DNA of 64,000 bases, taken from the NCBI GenBank assembly GCA_001443365.1, contig LDXL01000001.1, positions 62,001 to 126,000 of the forward strand, in the 5' to 3' direction. This DNA is from Thaumarchaeota archaeon CSP1-1 (lineage in GTDB: Archaea > Thermoproteota > Nitrososphaeria > Nitrososphaerales > Nitrosopumilaceae). The position numbers and the translations under genes were made by a program. The notes below the pieces were generated by a model. That model had not been told where the DNA came from. It searched no databases and was given only the letters and a program-made list of their open reading frames with translations. This document shows positions 1 to 8,197 of the stretch, piece after piece. Position 1 is the first letter of the stretch; each line of letters begins with the position of its first letter.

Positions 1-74
1 TCTTCACTTTTTCCATTAGGTAATTTTGTACTTATTAGCTCAACATCTTTGTGAAGCGGACAAGTTTTTTTCAT
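1..74 (-). CDS. Small zinc-finger protein, copy 1 (partial)
   Basis: The ATG is complementary to 72-74 and the frame stays open to the window edge, about 24 codons. The start reads MKKTCPLHKDVELI and continues to PNGKSE. It matches the intact 38-aa protein at 12449-12565, so the missing part should hold a CPxC knuckle. The CPLH plus CPxC pattern suggests one zinc ion; the function is unknown. Compared with copy 2 at 4676 it has seven rather than six A residues after ATG, which keeps its frame intact. It is truncated only by the window boundary. Confidence 0.7.
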   Translation of the reverse strand, partial: MKKTCPLHKDVELISTKLPNGKSE

Positions 75-106
75 TCCAATTAAATCAAATGTAAAAATTT
101 TTCTTT
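1..106. repeat. Left arm of ~106-bp inverted repeat
   Basis: Read on the minus strand, 106 to 1 aligns with 4643-4748 on the plus strand. By eye there are only six differences: four substitutions and two 1-nt indels. It covers a small zinc-finger gene and about 30 nt upstream of it, and the true left end lies outside the window. The two arms bracket the copA/CBS block. Confidence 0.9.
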
Positions 107-123
107 AAATAAATAACAAATTA

Positions 124-564
124 TTATACAAGCTTTGACTTTTCTCGATCAAAATAAGAAACAACACTAGGTTTCCACATGTAAAAGAAAACTATGACAT
201 CCAAAACGATATGCGGTATTGCAAACAGATTGCCTATTACAAGAGTCGCACAATGAATAAGAAAATCCACTATCGATAGTACTATTACGGTTATTCTACC
301 CCAACTCTTTCCACTAAACAAGGCGTATGCTATAGTAAACTCTATTCCTGCAAGGATTCCAATAAAAACTACAAAACTTCCTCCCATAGCTGAAATCATG
401 TTATTCATCATGGAAGAATAGCTTCCTAACATTGCCATGAACGTTCCAATCATTGCAGCTGCTATTGACATGAGAATTGCAACAACAATAAAGGAAATAC
501 CAAGGATTGTAATGCCTATTGGTCTTTCTGATTGTGTGGCTGTACTTTTAGTAGTATCCGTCAA
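124..564 (-). CDS. Small four-helix membrane protein
   Basis: A 146-aa protein with a short polar N-terminus (about 15 residues rich in Thr/Ser) and four predicted membrane segments near residues 17-40, 62-83, 90-112 and 115-131. It carries a conserved-looking loop GKSWGR near residue 86 and the motif PHIVLDV before the last helix, then a charged cytoplasmic tail. No catalytic motif is visible. It is the last gene of a leftward three-gene unit with the Met-rich protein (34-nt gap) and the TRASH-like protein, divergent from copA. A role at the membrane in copper handling is inferred from neighbours only. Confidence 0.75.
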   Translation of the reverse strand: MTDTTKSTATQSERPIGITILGISFIVVAILMSIAAAMIGTFMAMLGSYSSMMNNMISAMGGSFVVFIGILAGIEFTIAYALFSGKSWGRITVIVLSIVDFLIHCATLVIGNLFAIPHIVLDVIVFFYMWKPSVVSYFDREKSKLV

Positions 565-598
565 AACAATGATACCTCAATTTTTTCTCCTGAAGCAT

Positions 599-1150
599 CT
601 ATGGGTTCATCATCCCTGGACTCATCATGCCAGTCATGTTTCCTTGCATCATTTGCCTCATTTCTTGCATGGTCTCCTGATTTTCTGACATGTGACCTAA
701 CATTTGCATTCTAAGAGTTGGATCGTTAATAATCACCTTCATCATTTCCTGCATGAACTCATGATTTTCTTTCATAGCTTGACTCATCAACTCTATGTGT
801 TGTGGGTCTTGAATCATCCACTGACGCATTTGCTCTGGATTTTGCGCCATGTATCCAAACATTTGTTGGCGCATCTGTGGGTCGCTCATCATATTATTCA
901 TCCAACTGTTCATGGACTGCGGATTTTGCATCATTGTGTTCATCCAACTATTCATTGCTTGAGGATTGTCCATCATGGTTTGATGCCACTGTGTCATCAT
1001 CTGTGGATTGTTCATCATTTGCTGCATCTGTTGTGGCATCATCATTGTAAAATTAGGTTGATTGTAAGATTGGAATGCTGCATATCCAATTCCAAGGCCT
1101 GCAAAAAACACTCCGACTGCTATGCCTATCCAGACCGATTGTGATGTCAA
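599..1150 (-). CDS. Met-rich membrane-anchored repeat protein, putative copper binder
   Basis: 183 aa. Residues 7-28 form a signal/anchor helix (WIGIAVGVFFAGLGIGYAAF), so the rest should face outside. About 41 residues are Met, clustered with Gln, Asn and Pro. From about residue 40 there are five or six imperfect 14-residue repeats of the form MMxNPQxMxxWMxx, and the C-terminus is MMSPGMMNP. Met clusters bind Cu(I), and the gene lies 3 nt after the TRASH-like gene and opposite copA, so external copper buffering is plausible. The NP-M repeat also resembles STI1-type helical repeats, so a chaperone-like role is an alternative. No close family recognised. Confidence 0.75.
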   Translation of the reverse strand: MTSQSVWIGIAVGVFFAGLGIGYAAFQSYNQPNFTMMMPQQMQQMMNNPQMMTQWHQTMMDNPQAMNSWMNTMMQNPQSMNSWMNNMMSDPQMRQQMFGYMAQNPEQMRQWMIQDPQHIELMSQAMKENHEFMQEMMKVIINDPTLRMQMLGHMSENQETMQEMRQMMQGNMTGMMSPGMMNP

Positions 1151-1153
1151 ATT

Positions 1154-1339
1154 CTAACAACATCCTCCACGTCTACGCGGATGTTTTCTTTCTTCCTCTT
1201 CCATTCTTTTTTCGTATTCTTCCTTTTTCTTTAGATATTGTTGAGAATGATCTTCAGAACAGAAATATCTTCCAAATCTTTTAGGCGCAGTTTTCTTATC
1301 GACCTCGATGCCACAGGTCTGACAGTGTTTTTCAAACAT
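1154..1339 (-). CDS. TRASH-like Cys-rich small protein
   Basis: 61 aa from the ATG at 1339. The frame stays open upstream to 1402, but a TATA-like element at 1354-1367 lies inside that extension and about 22 nt before 1339, so a leaderless start at 1339 is preferred. It contains CxxC (Cys6, Cys9), then FCSExH (Cys27, His31), the layout of TRASH/YHS metal-sensing knuckles. A charged Lys/Glu helix and a C-terminal RRRGGCC follow. It is the first gene of the unit with the Met-rich protein. A metal-sensing or metallochaperone role for copA is inferred. Confidence 0.6.
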   Translation of the reverse strand: MFEKHCQTCGIEVDKKTAPKRFGRYFCSEDHSQQYLKKKEEYEKRMEEEERKHPRRRGGCC

Positions 1340-1353
1340 GTTATCTATCAAAC

Positions 1354-1367
1354 AATTTATACAATTT
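1354..1367 (-). promoter_or_regulatory. TATA box of the leftward copper unit
   Basis: The minus strand reads AAATTGTATAAATT, centred about 22 nt before the ATG at 1339. This is the usual spacing for a leaderless thaumarchaeal transcript and is the reason for choosing the shorter TRASH-like protein. Confidence 0.5.
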
Positions 1368-1397
1368 AACACCTTGTGGTCGTTTTTAATGGTGAGA

Positions 1398-1409
1398 ATC
1401 ATAAATGAT
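1398..1409. promoter_or_regulatory. Short palindrome between divergent copper promoters
   Basis: ATCAT-AA-ATGAT, two perfect 5-nt arms, lies midway between the leftward TATA box (1354-1367) and the rightward AT-rich box before copA (about 1440-1452). A shared operator for both transcripts is possible; a 5-bp arm is short and may be chance. Confidence 0.3.
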
Positions 1410-1463
1410 AATGGTATTGTTCAACTAAAAGAAGAGATTCAATATTTAAAAAGTGACTGAAAA

Positions 1464-3641
1464 ATGGCAAAAGATCCAGTTTGTGGCATGATAGTAGATG
1501 AAAAAAGGGCACTAAATTCTGATATCGGAGGTAGAACTTTCTATTTTTGCAGCCCAGTCTGTCAAAAGACATTCCTTGAACCGGAAAAAGAACTGGCTAA
1601 AATGAAAAAAAGAATGTATGTGGCAGCTTCCGGTGCTCTGGCACTTGCAATCATAAGAGCCGGAGCTTATATCGCGCTTGCCGCAGGAGCTATTGCATTT
1701 ACGTGGGTTCCGTTTCCGGAAATTCCATTTCTATCTTATGGCTTACTTCTTTTCTTTATTGTAACACCAGTCCAATTCATTGGTGGATGGTCATTTTATG
1801 TTGGGGCATTTCATGCAATCAAAAGACGTACTGCCAACATGGATTTACTTATTTCAATTGGAACTCTTACAGCTTATATTTACAGTACAATCGTATTGTT
1901 CTTTCCTGATGTAATACCAACAGAAGAAAAGTACGTCTATTTTGAAGTTTCAGCTGTAATCATAGCCTTTGTACTTTTTGGCAAGTACATGGAAGAGGCA
2001 ATCAAAAAGAAAAGCTCAGCTGCTGTGAGAAAATTGTTAGATCTAAAACCTGCTATGGCAACAGTAATCAAGAATGGAAACGAGGTCCAAATTCCTGCAA
2101 ATCAGGTAGAGATAGGCTATATCATGATTGTAAAGCCCGGTGAGAAGATTCCAACTGATGGAATAGTAGTTGAAGGAGAATCTTCTGTAGATGAGAAGAT
2201 GATAACTGGAGAGAGTCTTCCGGTAGGCAAAACAAAAGGTGATGAAGTTATTGGCGCTACGGTAAACAAACATGGCTTACTAAAAGTAAAAGCAACAAAG
2301 GTTGGAAAGGAAACAGCACTTTCTCAAATAATCCATATTGTTGAACAAGCACAAGCATCTACGGCAAAGGTACAACGTCTGGCTGACTCTATTTCAGCAA
2401 AATTTGTTCCGGCTGTTGTAATTACTTCTGTTTTGACATTTGTGATTTGGACATTTGTACTTGGTGATCTTGTATCAGGCATACTAACATTTGTTGCTGT
2501 TTTGATTATAGCGTGTCCTTGTGCCCTAGGTGTAGCAACGCCAGCAGCCTTAATGGTTGGAGTAGGGAAAGGTGCAGAGTCTGGTATTTTGATAAGAGGG
2601 GCTGAATATCTAGAGCGTTCTCAAAAAGTCAACACAATAGTATTTGATAAGACTGGCACTCTTACAAAAGGAGAACCCGAAGTTACAGATGTTGTGACTT
2701 TTGGAACTTTGTCAGAAAAACAAATTGTTGAATTTGCTGGAGCAGTTGAATCAGGATCAGAGCATCCAATAGCACAAGCTGTTGTAAAAAGAGCAAAAAT
2801 GGAAAGAGCCACATTTCCTAATTTAGACAAATTTGAAGCGCTTAATGGTTTGGGTGTAAAGGCAATAGTAAATGGAACATCTGTATATGCTGGAAATCGT
2901 AAAATGATGAAAAAGTTTACCATTCCAACAGAATCTGTTGAAGAAAAGATGTCAAGACTAGAATCAGAAGGAAAAACCGCAATCATGGTTGCTATCAATA
3001 GCAAAGTTGTGGGAATTATTGCAGTAGCTGACTCTCTAAAAGAATCTTCCCCAAATGCAATTACAGCTTTGAAGGATCTAGGTATTGAGTGTATGATGAT
3101 AACTGGAGATAATGAAAAAACAGCAAAAGCAATTGCAAAAAGCGTTGGCATTGAAAAAGTAATTGCAAACGTTCTCCCTTCTGACAAGGCAGTTGAAATA
3201 AAGAAGCTCCAGTCAGAGGGAAAGGTCGTTGCGATGGTAGGTGACGGAATTAATGATGCACCTGCATTGGCACAGGCAGATATCGGAATTGCGATTGGAA
3301 GTGGTTCTGATATTGCAAAGGAAACTGGAGGAATCATTCTGATCAAAGATGACGTTATGGACGTATCAAGAGCCATCAAGCTCAGCAGGGCAACAATGAA
3401 AAAGATAAAACAAAATCTGTTTTGGGCATTTGCTTACAATTCTGGGGCCATACCAATTGCCGCAATTGGTTTGCTTAGTCCAATTCTTGCAGCAGCTGCC
3501 ATGGCTCTTAGCTCAATCTCAGTAATTGCCAATTCTTCTCTTTTAAAACGATACAAAATTACAAGTGGTGAAGAAAAATTGTTCCCTATGAAAACGATAA
3601 ACTCATCAACTAGGGAAAAAACAATTGAAATTACGCATTAA
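1464..3641 (+). CDS. copA: Copper-type P1B ATPase with N-terminal YHS domain
   Basis: 725 aa. An N-terminal YHS metal-binding domain (DPVCGM with Cys7, and CSPVC with Cys29/Cys33) replaces the usual HMA domain. The P1B core follows: actuator TGES near residue 250, the transmembrane metal site CPC near 351-353 in ACPCALG, phosphorylation motif DKTGT near 395, SEHP in the nucleotide domain near 432, and GDGINDAP near 592. The CPC motif indicates Cu(I) (or Ag(I)) export across the cytoplasmic membrane by ATP hydrolysis. It is transcribed divergently from the TRASH-like/Met-rich unit, which supports a copper role. Copper is also the cofactor of much of thaumarchaeal ammonia oxidation. Confidence 0.93.
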   Translation: MAKDPVCGMIVDEKRALNSDIGGRTFYFCSPVCQKTFLEPEKELAKMKKRMYVAASGALALAIIRAGAYIALAAGAIAFTWVPFPEIPFLSYGLLLFFIVTPVQFIGGWSFYVGAFHAIKRRTANMDLLISIGTLTAYIYSTIVLFFPDVIPTEEKYVYFEVSAVIIAFVLFGKYMEEAIKKKSSAAVRKLLDLKPAMATVIKNGNEVQIPANQVEIGYIMIVKPGEKIPTDGIVVEGESSVDEKMITGESLPVGKTKGDEVIGATVNKHGLLKVKATKVGKETALSQIIHIVEQAQASTAKVQRLADSISAKFVPAVVITSVLTFVIWTFVLGDLVSGILTFVAVLIIACPCALGVATPAALMVGVGKGAESGILIRGAEYLERSQKVNTIVFDKTGTLTKGEPEVTDVVTFGTLSEKQIVEFAGAVESGSEHPIAQAVVKRAKMERATFPNLDKFEALNGLGVKAIVNGTSVYAGNRKMMKKFTIPTESVEEKMSRLESEGKTAIMVAINSKVVGIIAVADSLKESSPNAITALKDLGIECMMITGDNEKTAKAIAKSVGIEKVIANVLPSDKAVEIKKLQSEGKVVAMVGDGINDAPALAQADIGIAIGSGSDIAKETGGIILIKDDVMDVSRAIKLSRATMKKIKQNLFWAFAYNSGAIPIAAIGLLSPILAAAAMALSSISVIANSSLLKRYKITSGEEKLFPMKTINSSTREKTIEITH

Positions 3642-3755
3642 ATTATAACGGAGCTAATAGTAAGGTATAGGAACTGAATCTGTAAATTTCACATTTGATA
3701 ATTCTCTTCGGTCTTTTAAAGCCACCAAACATATAGAACTTTGTAAGGTGAGAAT

Positions 3756-4637
3756 ATGAAAACCTCAACAAAAGGGAAGAGTATTTCAGAATTAACTCTA
3801 GAAGAACTTTTTCCAGATACATTAACTGATACATCTTGTGTTTACGTTGATAAAGAAAGAGAAGTCTGGGTTGCCACCGAATTGTGTGCCCAGTATATAG
3901 AATCTACCATAGATGCTATTGTAGTTCGAGATAAAGGCAAACCCATTGGTATAGTAGGTGGCTATGATCTATTAGATCATTTACGAAAAAATCCAACACG
4001 TGATTTTCAATATCAACACAAAATAGAAAAAATTATGTTTAAAAAATTTCCACAAGTTGAAAAACAAACAAAATTCAAGGATTTGATAGAAAAATGGAAA
4101 GACACCCGAAGGGCTTTTGCCGTTATTTCTAAAAATTCCGGCGATTTTTCACCCATCTCTGCAAGAAAAATGCTTGAGGTTGGTACTAGATTCAAAACCG
4201 ACATTTCAGTTTCATCGATGCCAAAAAAGAAGATTATCACTTTTCAAGGAGATGAACCTTTGCGTAAGATACTTGATTTAATGTTTGATAATAAAACGCG
4301 AAAACTTTTACTGGTAAATTCTAATCAATTTATCAGTGATAGGACAATACTTGAAGGACTTTCAAGAATGATAAAGTTTCAAAAAGATATTGATAATTTC
4401 TTGGATGTTCCAATTAATCAGGTTACATTTGATCACATTAAGGTAATCACCGAAGATCTAAAGTTTGACCAACTTTGTTCGGTGATGAACAAGATGGAAC
4501 ATCCTTATGTAATCTATAAGGACATAATAGTCAGCCCATGGGATGTGTGTCTTGCTTTGGCTACAGAAGAATTGGTGGAACCACTTGTATCGAGATATCA
4601 AAAGAAATGTCCACATTGTGGCAAGAATATAGATTAG
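3756..4637 (+). CDS. CBS-like protein with C-terminal zinc ribbon
   Basis: 293 aa. Several CBS-like units are suggested by repeats such as DAIVVRDKGKPIGIVGG (about 50-65) and PYVIYKDIIVSPWDVCLAL near 250-270, where the latter resembles the closing strand-helix of a CBS unit. The tail CPHCGKNID adds one half of a zinc knuckle. The start is the ATG at 3756, preceded by GGTGAG at a good ribosome-binding distance. A paralog at 41481-42302 shares the overall plan (SLxELxPDxLTxTxCV at the N-terminus, KMEHPY near the C-terminus) but lacks the zinc tail. CBS proteins usually sense adenosine nucleotides; partner and target are unknown here. Confidence 0.75.
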   Translation: MKTSTKGKSISELTLEELFPDTLTDTSCVYVDKEREVWVATELCAQYIESTIDAIVVRDKGKPIGIVGGYDLLDHLRKNPTRDFQYQHKIEKIMFKKFPQVEKQTKFKDLIEKWKDTRRAFAVISKNSGDFSPISARKMLEVGTRFKTDISVSSMPKKKIITFQGDEPLRKILDLMFDNKTRKLLLVNSNQFISDRTILEGLSRMIKFQKDIDNFLDVPINQVTFDHIKVITEDLKFDQLCSVMNKMEHPYVIYKDIIVSPWDVCLALATEELVEPLVSRYQKKCPHCGKNID

Positions 4638-4642
4638 ATTCA

Positions 4643-4748
4643 AAAGAAAAATTTTTACATTTTGATTTAATTGTAATGAAAAAACTTGTCCACTTCACAA
4701 AGGCGTTGAGCTAATAAGTACAAAATTACCTAATGGAAAAAGTGAAGA
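4643..4748. repeat. Right arm of ~106-bp inverted repeat
   Basis: Inverted copy of 1-106, aligned with six differences by eye. It contains the frameshifted second zinc-finger gene. From about 4707 to 4748 the two arms are identical, which points to a recent duplication or to gene conversion. Confidence 0.9.
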
Positions 4749-4792
4749 TTATTGCCCTAAATGTCAGGAATTATTTGGAGAAAAGATATGAG
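4676..4792 (+). pseudogene. Small zinc-finger gene, copy 2, frameshifted
   Basis: The ATG at 4676 is followed by six A residues instead of the seven in copy 1. Read from ATG, the frame ends after 11 codons at TAA (4712). Read one frame over, the sequence gives KTCPLHKGVELISTKLPNG, then DYCPKCQELFGEKI and TGA at 4790-4792, matching the intact gene at 12449. No in-frame start codon lies between the upstream stop (4663) and the coding frame. It is either a recent pseudogene, a slippage-decoded gene at the A-run, or a sequencing error in a homopolymer. Confidence 0.75.
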
Positions 4793-4827
4793 TTTATTCT
4801 TGTCATCAAAAATAAACGTCAATTATA

Positions 4828-7209
4828 TTATAGATGAATTTGTATAGTTTGTTTCTTCCAACCTAGAGCAATACCTAATGCTGCCAAGTAAATCAAAATT
4901 CCCATACCCATTGCGTATGAAGCTCCATAAAGTATTCCAATAACTACTGACAAGACTGCACCTAATACAGAAAAGGCTCCATTAATTGCCCACATCCAAG
5001 GTATGTAGGTGGGCAAGTGAGATTTTAGTACACGCATTCCTGTAGGCAATGGCATTCCCATCAAAAACCCAATAGGTATCAAAATCCCTATACTTACAAT
5101 TACTTTAACTGCAAAATCTTCTGAGATTACAGAATAGATCACATTAGGCAAATTACCTATATAGAAAAATCCTATTGCCACTATTCCTGTAATAACAAAG
5201 GCAATGTTCTTCATTCCAATTTTCACAAATCTTGTACTCACAAGACTACCAACTCCACTTGACAATAGCATTGTAAAAAGTAAAATGGCAAATGTAGTAG
5301 TAGGATTTCCCAAGAGTAGAATTAGTTTTTGCAATAATGCAAGCTCAATTAGAATAAAACCTGCACCAAGTGCTGCAAAATAAATTACAATGCTGGATGC
5401 CTTGAGAGGACTTTTCTCTGAGCTTTTTCTTAACCAAATGAATGGAATTACAAGAAAAGCACCGACTATAATAATCGAAGTGTACAACAGGGTCTCCAGA
5501 ATAGACGGAATTGGTTTTTCAAATGATAAGAAAAATGGGCTATCATCTGTGACAGGATGGGCTTTTGTAGGGTATAGATCATAAAATTCTTGCAATGTCA
5601 TTTTTCCATCAAGCAGATACTGATAGGGTTCCAACATGATTTTGTCTGGGACCAATATTGGCTTGTAGCCATTTTCATCAAACGAGTTAGATAAAAATAA
5701 AATTTCAGATTGTGTAAAAGGAGTTTTTGAAAGAATTGCCATTGTAACGCTTGGATCCTTTGTTGTGGATTCTGATGAAACAATTACAATATGCTTGAAT
5801 GCTTCTTCTCTAGGAATACCATTTTTTTCTAATAGTTGGGTAAAAGTTGTTACAAATCGGGGTGAGTCGATAAGCCATCTGACGGCAACAATTTTACCAT
5901 CATCTGTCAGATGGTCAAAATATTCTTGAAAGCCTTCTATGGTATAAAGAAAATTTTCTGATACACCTAAACCCCCTGAAGAAACTGATGCCCATGTGTC
6001 AACAAAAGGTATGTAGATTATGTCAAATTTCTCTGAAGAACTAGATACAAAGCTTCTTCCCTCATCTACATTTGCGTGAACATGTTGATGATCATATAGG
6101 TTTCCTGCCTTTTCTCCGTAACTTTTCACTGTCTCAAAAATTATTGGATTTATCTCAACTGTTGTAACATCTGTACTTCCACTAGCAATTGCAGCAACAA
6201 CATCGCGTCCTCCCCCTGAACCAATAATCAAGACTTTGGGGTCATGTTTCATCTTAAAGGGCAGATATTGCATCCATGACGAAAGTTCTTTTCTGCTATC
6301 CGGATTTCCATCCCATGATATGATGTTGGTTCCAGCACCTCCATCAATGAATATCTTAGCAACTAGACCCTCTTCTGCACATTGAGATGGGTTACGAGAA
6401 TCTTTGGCAGGAATACAACTTCCAGAAATACCTTCCACTACATCAATTCTTGAAAAAGAGTTCCATTGGGTTCTTGCAATGTGTGAGCCTGGGTTTTCTC
6501 TTAAAAATATTGGCAGATCTTTGTTTGCAGTGGGATCAGTTGGAATTGAAAAGACTTGGGTGCTTTCATTAATTGCAACTAGTGATGATGCAAACACAAC
6601 AAAAACAAGACTGATAAGAATTTTTTTCCTGTTTTTTGTGGTAATAGAGAAAATCACAGTACAAATGGTGGCAATCAGTCCGACAAGAAGAGCAGTACCT
6701 TCTCCACCAAGCAATGATAAAAATAGGACAACTAGAATTGCCCCCGTAGAGGCGCCAATCAAATCAAATGCATAAAGCCTTCCTGCAACATGTGCAAATG
6801 CACTAAATGCAGTAGAGATTATCACCCCTACAAAAAAGAAAGGGATTGAAAACAAGAACATGAAAAGTGGGAGATAGGTCACCTGTGATGCAAGAGAGTG
6901 CATTACAAAAAGAGTAATTGGAATAATTATGCAGATTCCAATAGATGCTGCAATTGTAATGTCTCCAGCCCAGTTTTCCTTAATTTTCTTTAGCCTATAG
7001 TGAACTAACAAGCCAGAAGAACCAAGTCCAACCAAGGCAACAGAAACTGCAACAAATGCAAAGTGATACCATATAGCCGCAGAAAAGATTCTTGTAATTG
7101 CAATCTCAAGAACAAGACCTGCAAGAGACGTAAGAAAAATTCCCGCAAAAAGCAGTCGCTTGTTTATTGATGTTGGTGCCAATCCTAATTGAGACAAATC
7201 GTTTGTCAC
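4828..7209 (-). CDS. Membrane protein with spermidine-synthase-like domain
   Basis: 793 aa in three parts: about six or seven membrane helices (residues 15-215), a soluble Rossmann methyltransferase-like domain with IIGSGGGRD near 328-336 and TVEINP near 345, and a further set of helices from about 570 to the end. This matches the multi-pass spermidine-synthase-like proteins found in bacteria and archaea. Whether it transfers aminopropyl groups or acts in another SAM/dcSAM-dependent membrane reaction cannot be told. It stands alone, with the gene to its right (SIMPL) on the same strand 93 nt away. Confidence 0.8.
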   Translation of the reverse strand: MTNDLSQLGLAPTSINKRLLFAGIFLTSLAGLVLEIAITRIFSAAIWYHFAFVAVSVALVGLGSSGLLVHYRLKKIKENWAGDITIAASIGICIIIPITLFVMHSLASQVTYLPLFMFLFSIPFFFVGVIISTAFSAFAHVAGRLYAFDLIGASTGAILVVLFLSLLGGEGTALLVGLIATICTVIFSITTKNRKKILISLVFVVFASSLVAINESTQVFSIPTDPTANKDLPIFLRENPGSHIARTQWNSFSRIDVVEGISGSCIPAKDSRNPSQCAEEGLVAKIFIDGGAGTNIISWDGNPDSRKELSSWMQYLPFKMKHDPKVLIIGSGGGRDVVAAIASGSTDVTTVEINPIIFETVKSYGEKAGNLYDHQHVHANVDEGRSFVSSSSEKFDIIYIPFVDTWASVSSGGLGVSENFLYTIEGFQEYFDHLTDDGKIVAVRWLIDSPRFVTTFTQLLEKNGIPREEAFKHIVIVSSESTTKDPSVTMAILSKTPFTQSEILFLSNSFDENGYKPILVPDKIMLEPYQYLLDGKMTLQEFYDLYPTKAHPVTDDSPFFLSFEKPIPSILETLLYTSIIIVGAFLVIPFIWLRKSSEKSPLKASSIVIYFAALGAGFILIELALLQKLILLLGNPTTTFAILLFTMLLSSGVGSLVSTRFVKIGMKNIAFVITGIVAIGFFYIGNLPNVIYSVISEDFAVKVIVSIGILIPIGFLMGMPLPTGMRVLKSHLPTYIPWMWAINGAFSVLGAVLSVVIGILYGASYAMGMGILIYLAALGIALGWKKQTIQIHL

Positions 7210-7302
7210 GCAACAGATTCGTATATTATTCTTTCAACTAAATACTAGTAAAAGCGCTATCAAAAGCGCGGATCAAATAATTTAGTAAAAAAAGAAAGGA
7301 AG

Positions 7303-8085
7303 TTAGTTACTTCCAATTAGAAATATTACATTAGCAGTTGTAGTGACATCTTGATCAGATGAGAACACTGGTGTAGATGATTTGGCAAAAGAAGCATCAG
7401 CTCCATATCCTGATTCATAAATTGGCATTGGATATGGAATGCCAAATTCTGACAAGGAGATAGCCTTGACTCCAATTATTTTGTGATTAAGTGGTACAAG
7501 TGCCTTGTTTGCTCTGGATTCGGCATTTTTTACTGCTTGAGAAATAAGGTTATCCTTTACCTCAAGTTGTTTTTCTGGTGAAAGTGTAAAGTAAACACTA
7601 TCAACTCTGTTTACACCAGCAGCAACTGCGCTATCGATAATGTCTGCAGCAGAATCCAATTTCATGGTTTCAACCGTTACAATATTTGAAACTCTGTATC
7701 CTATGAGCAGTTGTGTGTATCTACCAGTAGCTTTATCCTCGTAGCTGTCATAGATTGGTTGAATATTCAGGCTAGATGTGTGTAGATCGTCCTCGCTTAT
7801 ACCTACACTTGTAATTGCCCCAATCACACTTGTCATTAGATTAGAGTTTGATTCAAGAGCTTGTCTTGCGGTTTTTTCTTGGGTTTCAACTCCAAATTGG
7901 ATGACCAGTAAATCAGGATCAACTGAAGTAGTTGCAGTTCCAGTTACCGAGATTACCTTTTCCCTTGACGGAAACGGAGTTGTTTCCTGGGCTGTCGCTT
8001 GATTATCTATCTGTGTAAGACTAACAGCAAACGCAAGTACTAGAACAATACCGGTGATTACTGCAAAGTCAATTTTTCTGTTCAT
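7303..8085 (-). CDS. SIMPL (DUF541) domain secreted protein
   Basis: 260 aa with an N-terminal signal/anchor (residues 5-25, IDFAVITGIVLVLAFAVSL). The mature part begins with ISVTGTATTSVDPDLLVIQFGVE, the typical opening of the SIMPL family, and contains the later family segment LISQAVKNAESRANKA near 185. SIMPL proteins are periplasmic or cell-surface proteins related to BP26 and the eukaryotic IRAK-interacting SIMPL; their molecular role is not settled. Divergent from the PLD-like gene at 8198. Confidence 0.85.
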   Translation of the reverse strand: MNRKIDFAVITGIVLVLAFAVSLTQIDNQATAQETTPFPSREKVISVTGTATTSVDPDLLVIQFGVETQEKTARQALESNSNLMTSVIGAITSVGISEDDLHTSSLNIQPIYDSYEDKATGRYTQLLIGYRVSNIVTVETMKLDSAADIIDSAVAAGVNRVDSVYFTLSPEKQLEVKDNLISQAVKNAESRANKALVPLNHKIIGVKAISLSEFGIPYPMPIYESGYGADASFAKSSTPVFSSDQDVTTTANVIFLIGSN

Positions 8086-8167
8086 GGGTTTGAGAAATGG
8101 GCTTGGGTATATATGAAATACGAATAATTGATTCGCATCATTCCATCGAATAGAATTTGAAATTTTC

Positions 8168-8175
8168 CTTTAAAT
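8168..8175 (+). promoter_or_regulatory. TATA box of PLD-like gene
   Basis: CTTTAAAT centred about 26 nt before the ATG at 8198, so the transcript is probably leaderless. Confidence 0.5.
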
Positions 8176-8197
8176 AAGAAACAGTCCATTTGTATGT

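Noticed and set aside
704-1144. 146-aa plus-strand ORF rich in His/Leu
   Set aside because: It is the reverse-strand shadow of the Met-rich repeat gene; CAT codons for His mirror ATG codons for Met.
2621-3379. 252-aa minus-strand ORF inside copA
   Set aside because: Antisense shadow of the ATPase; no independent family features.
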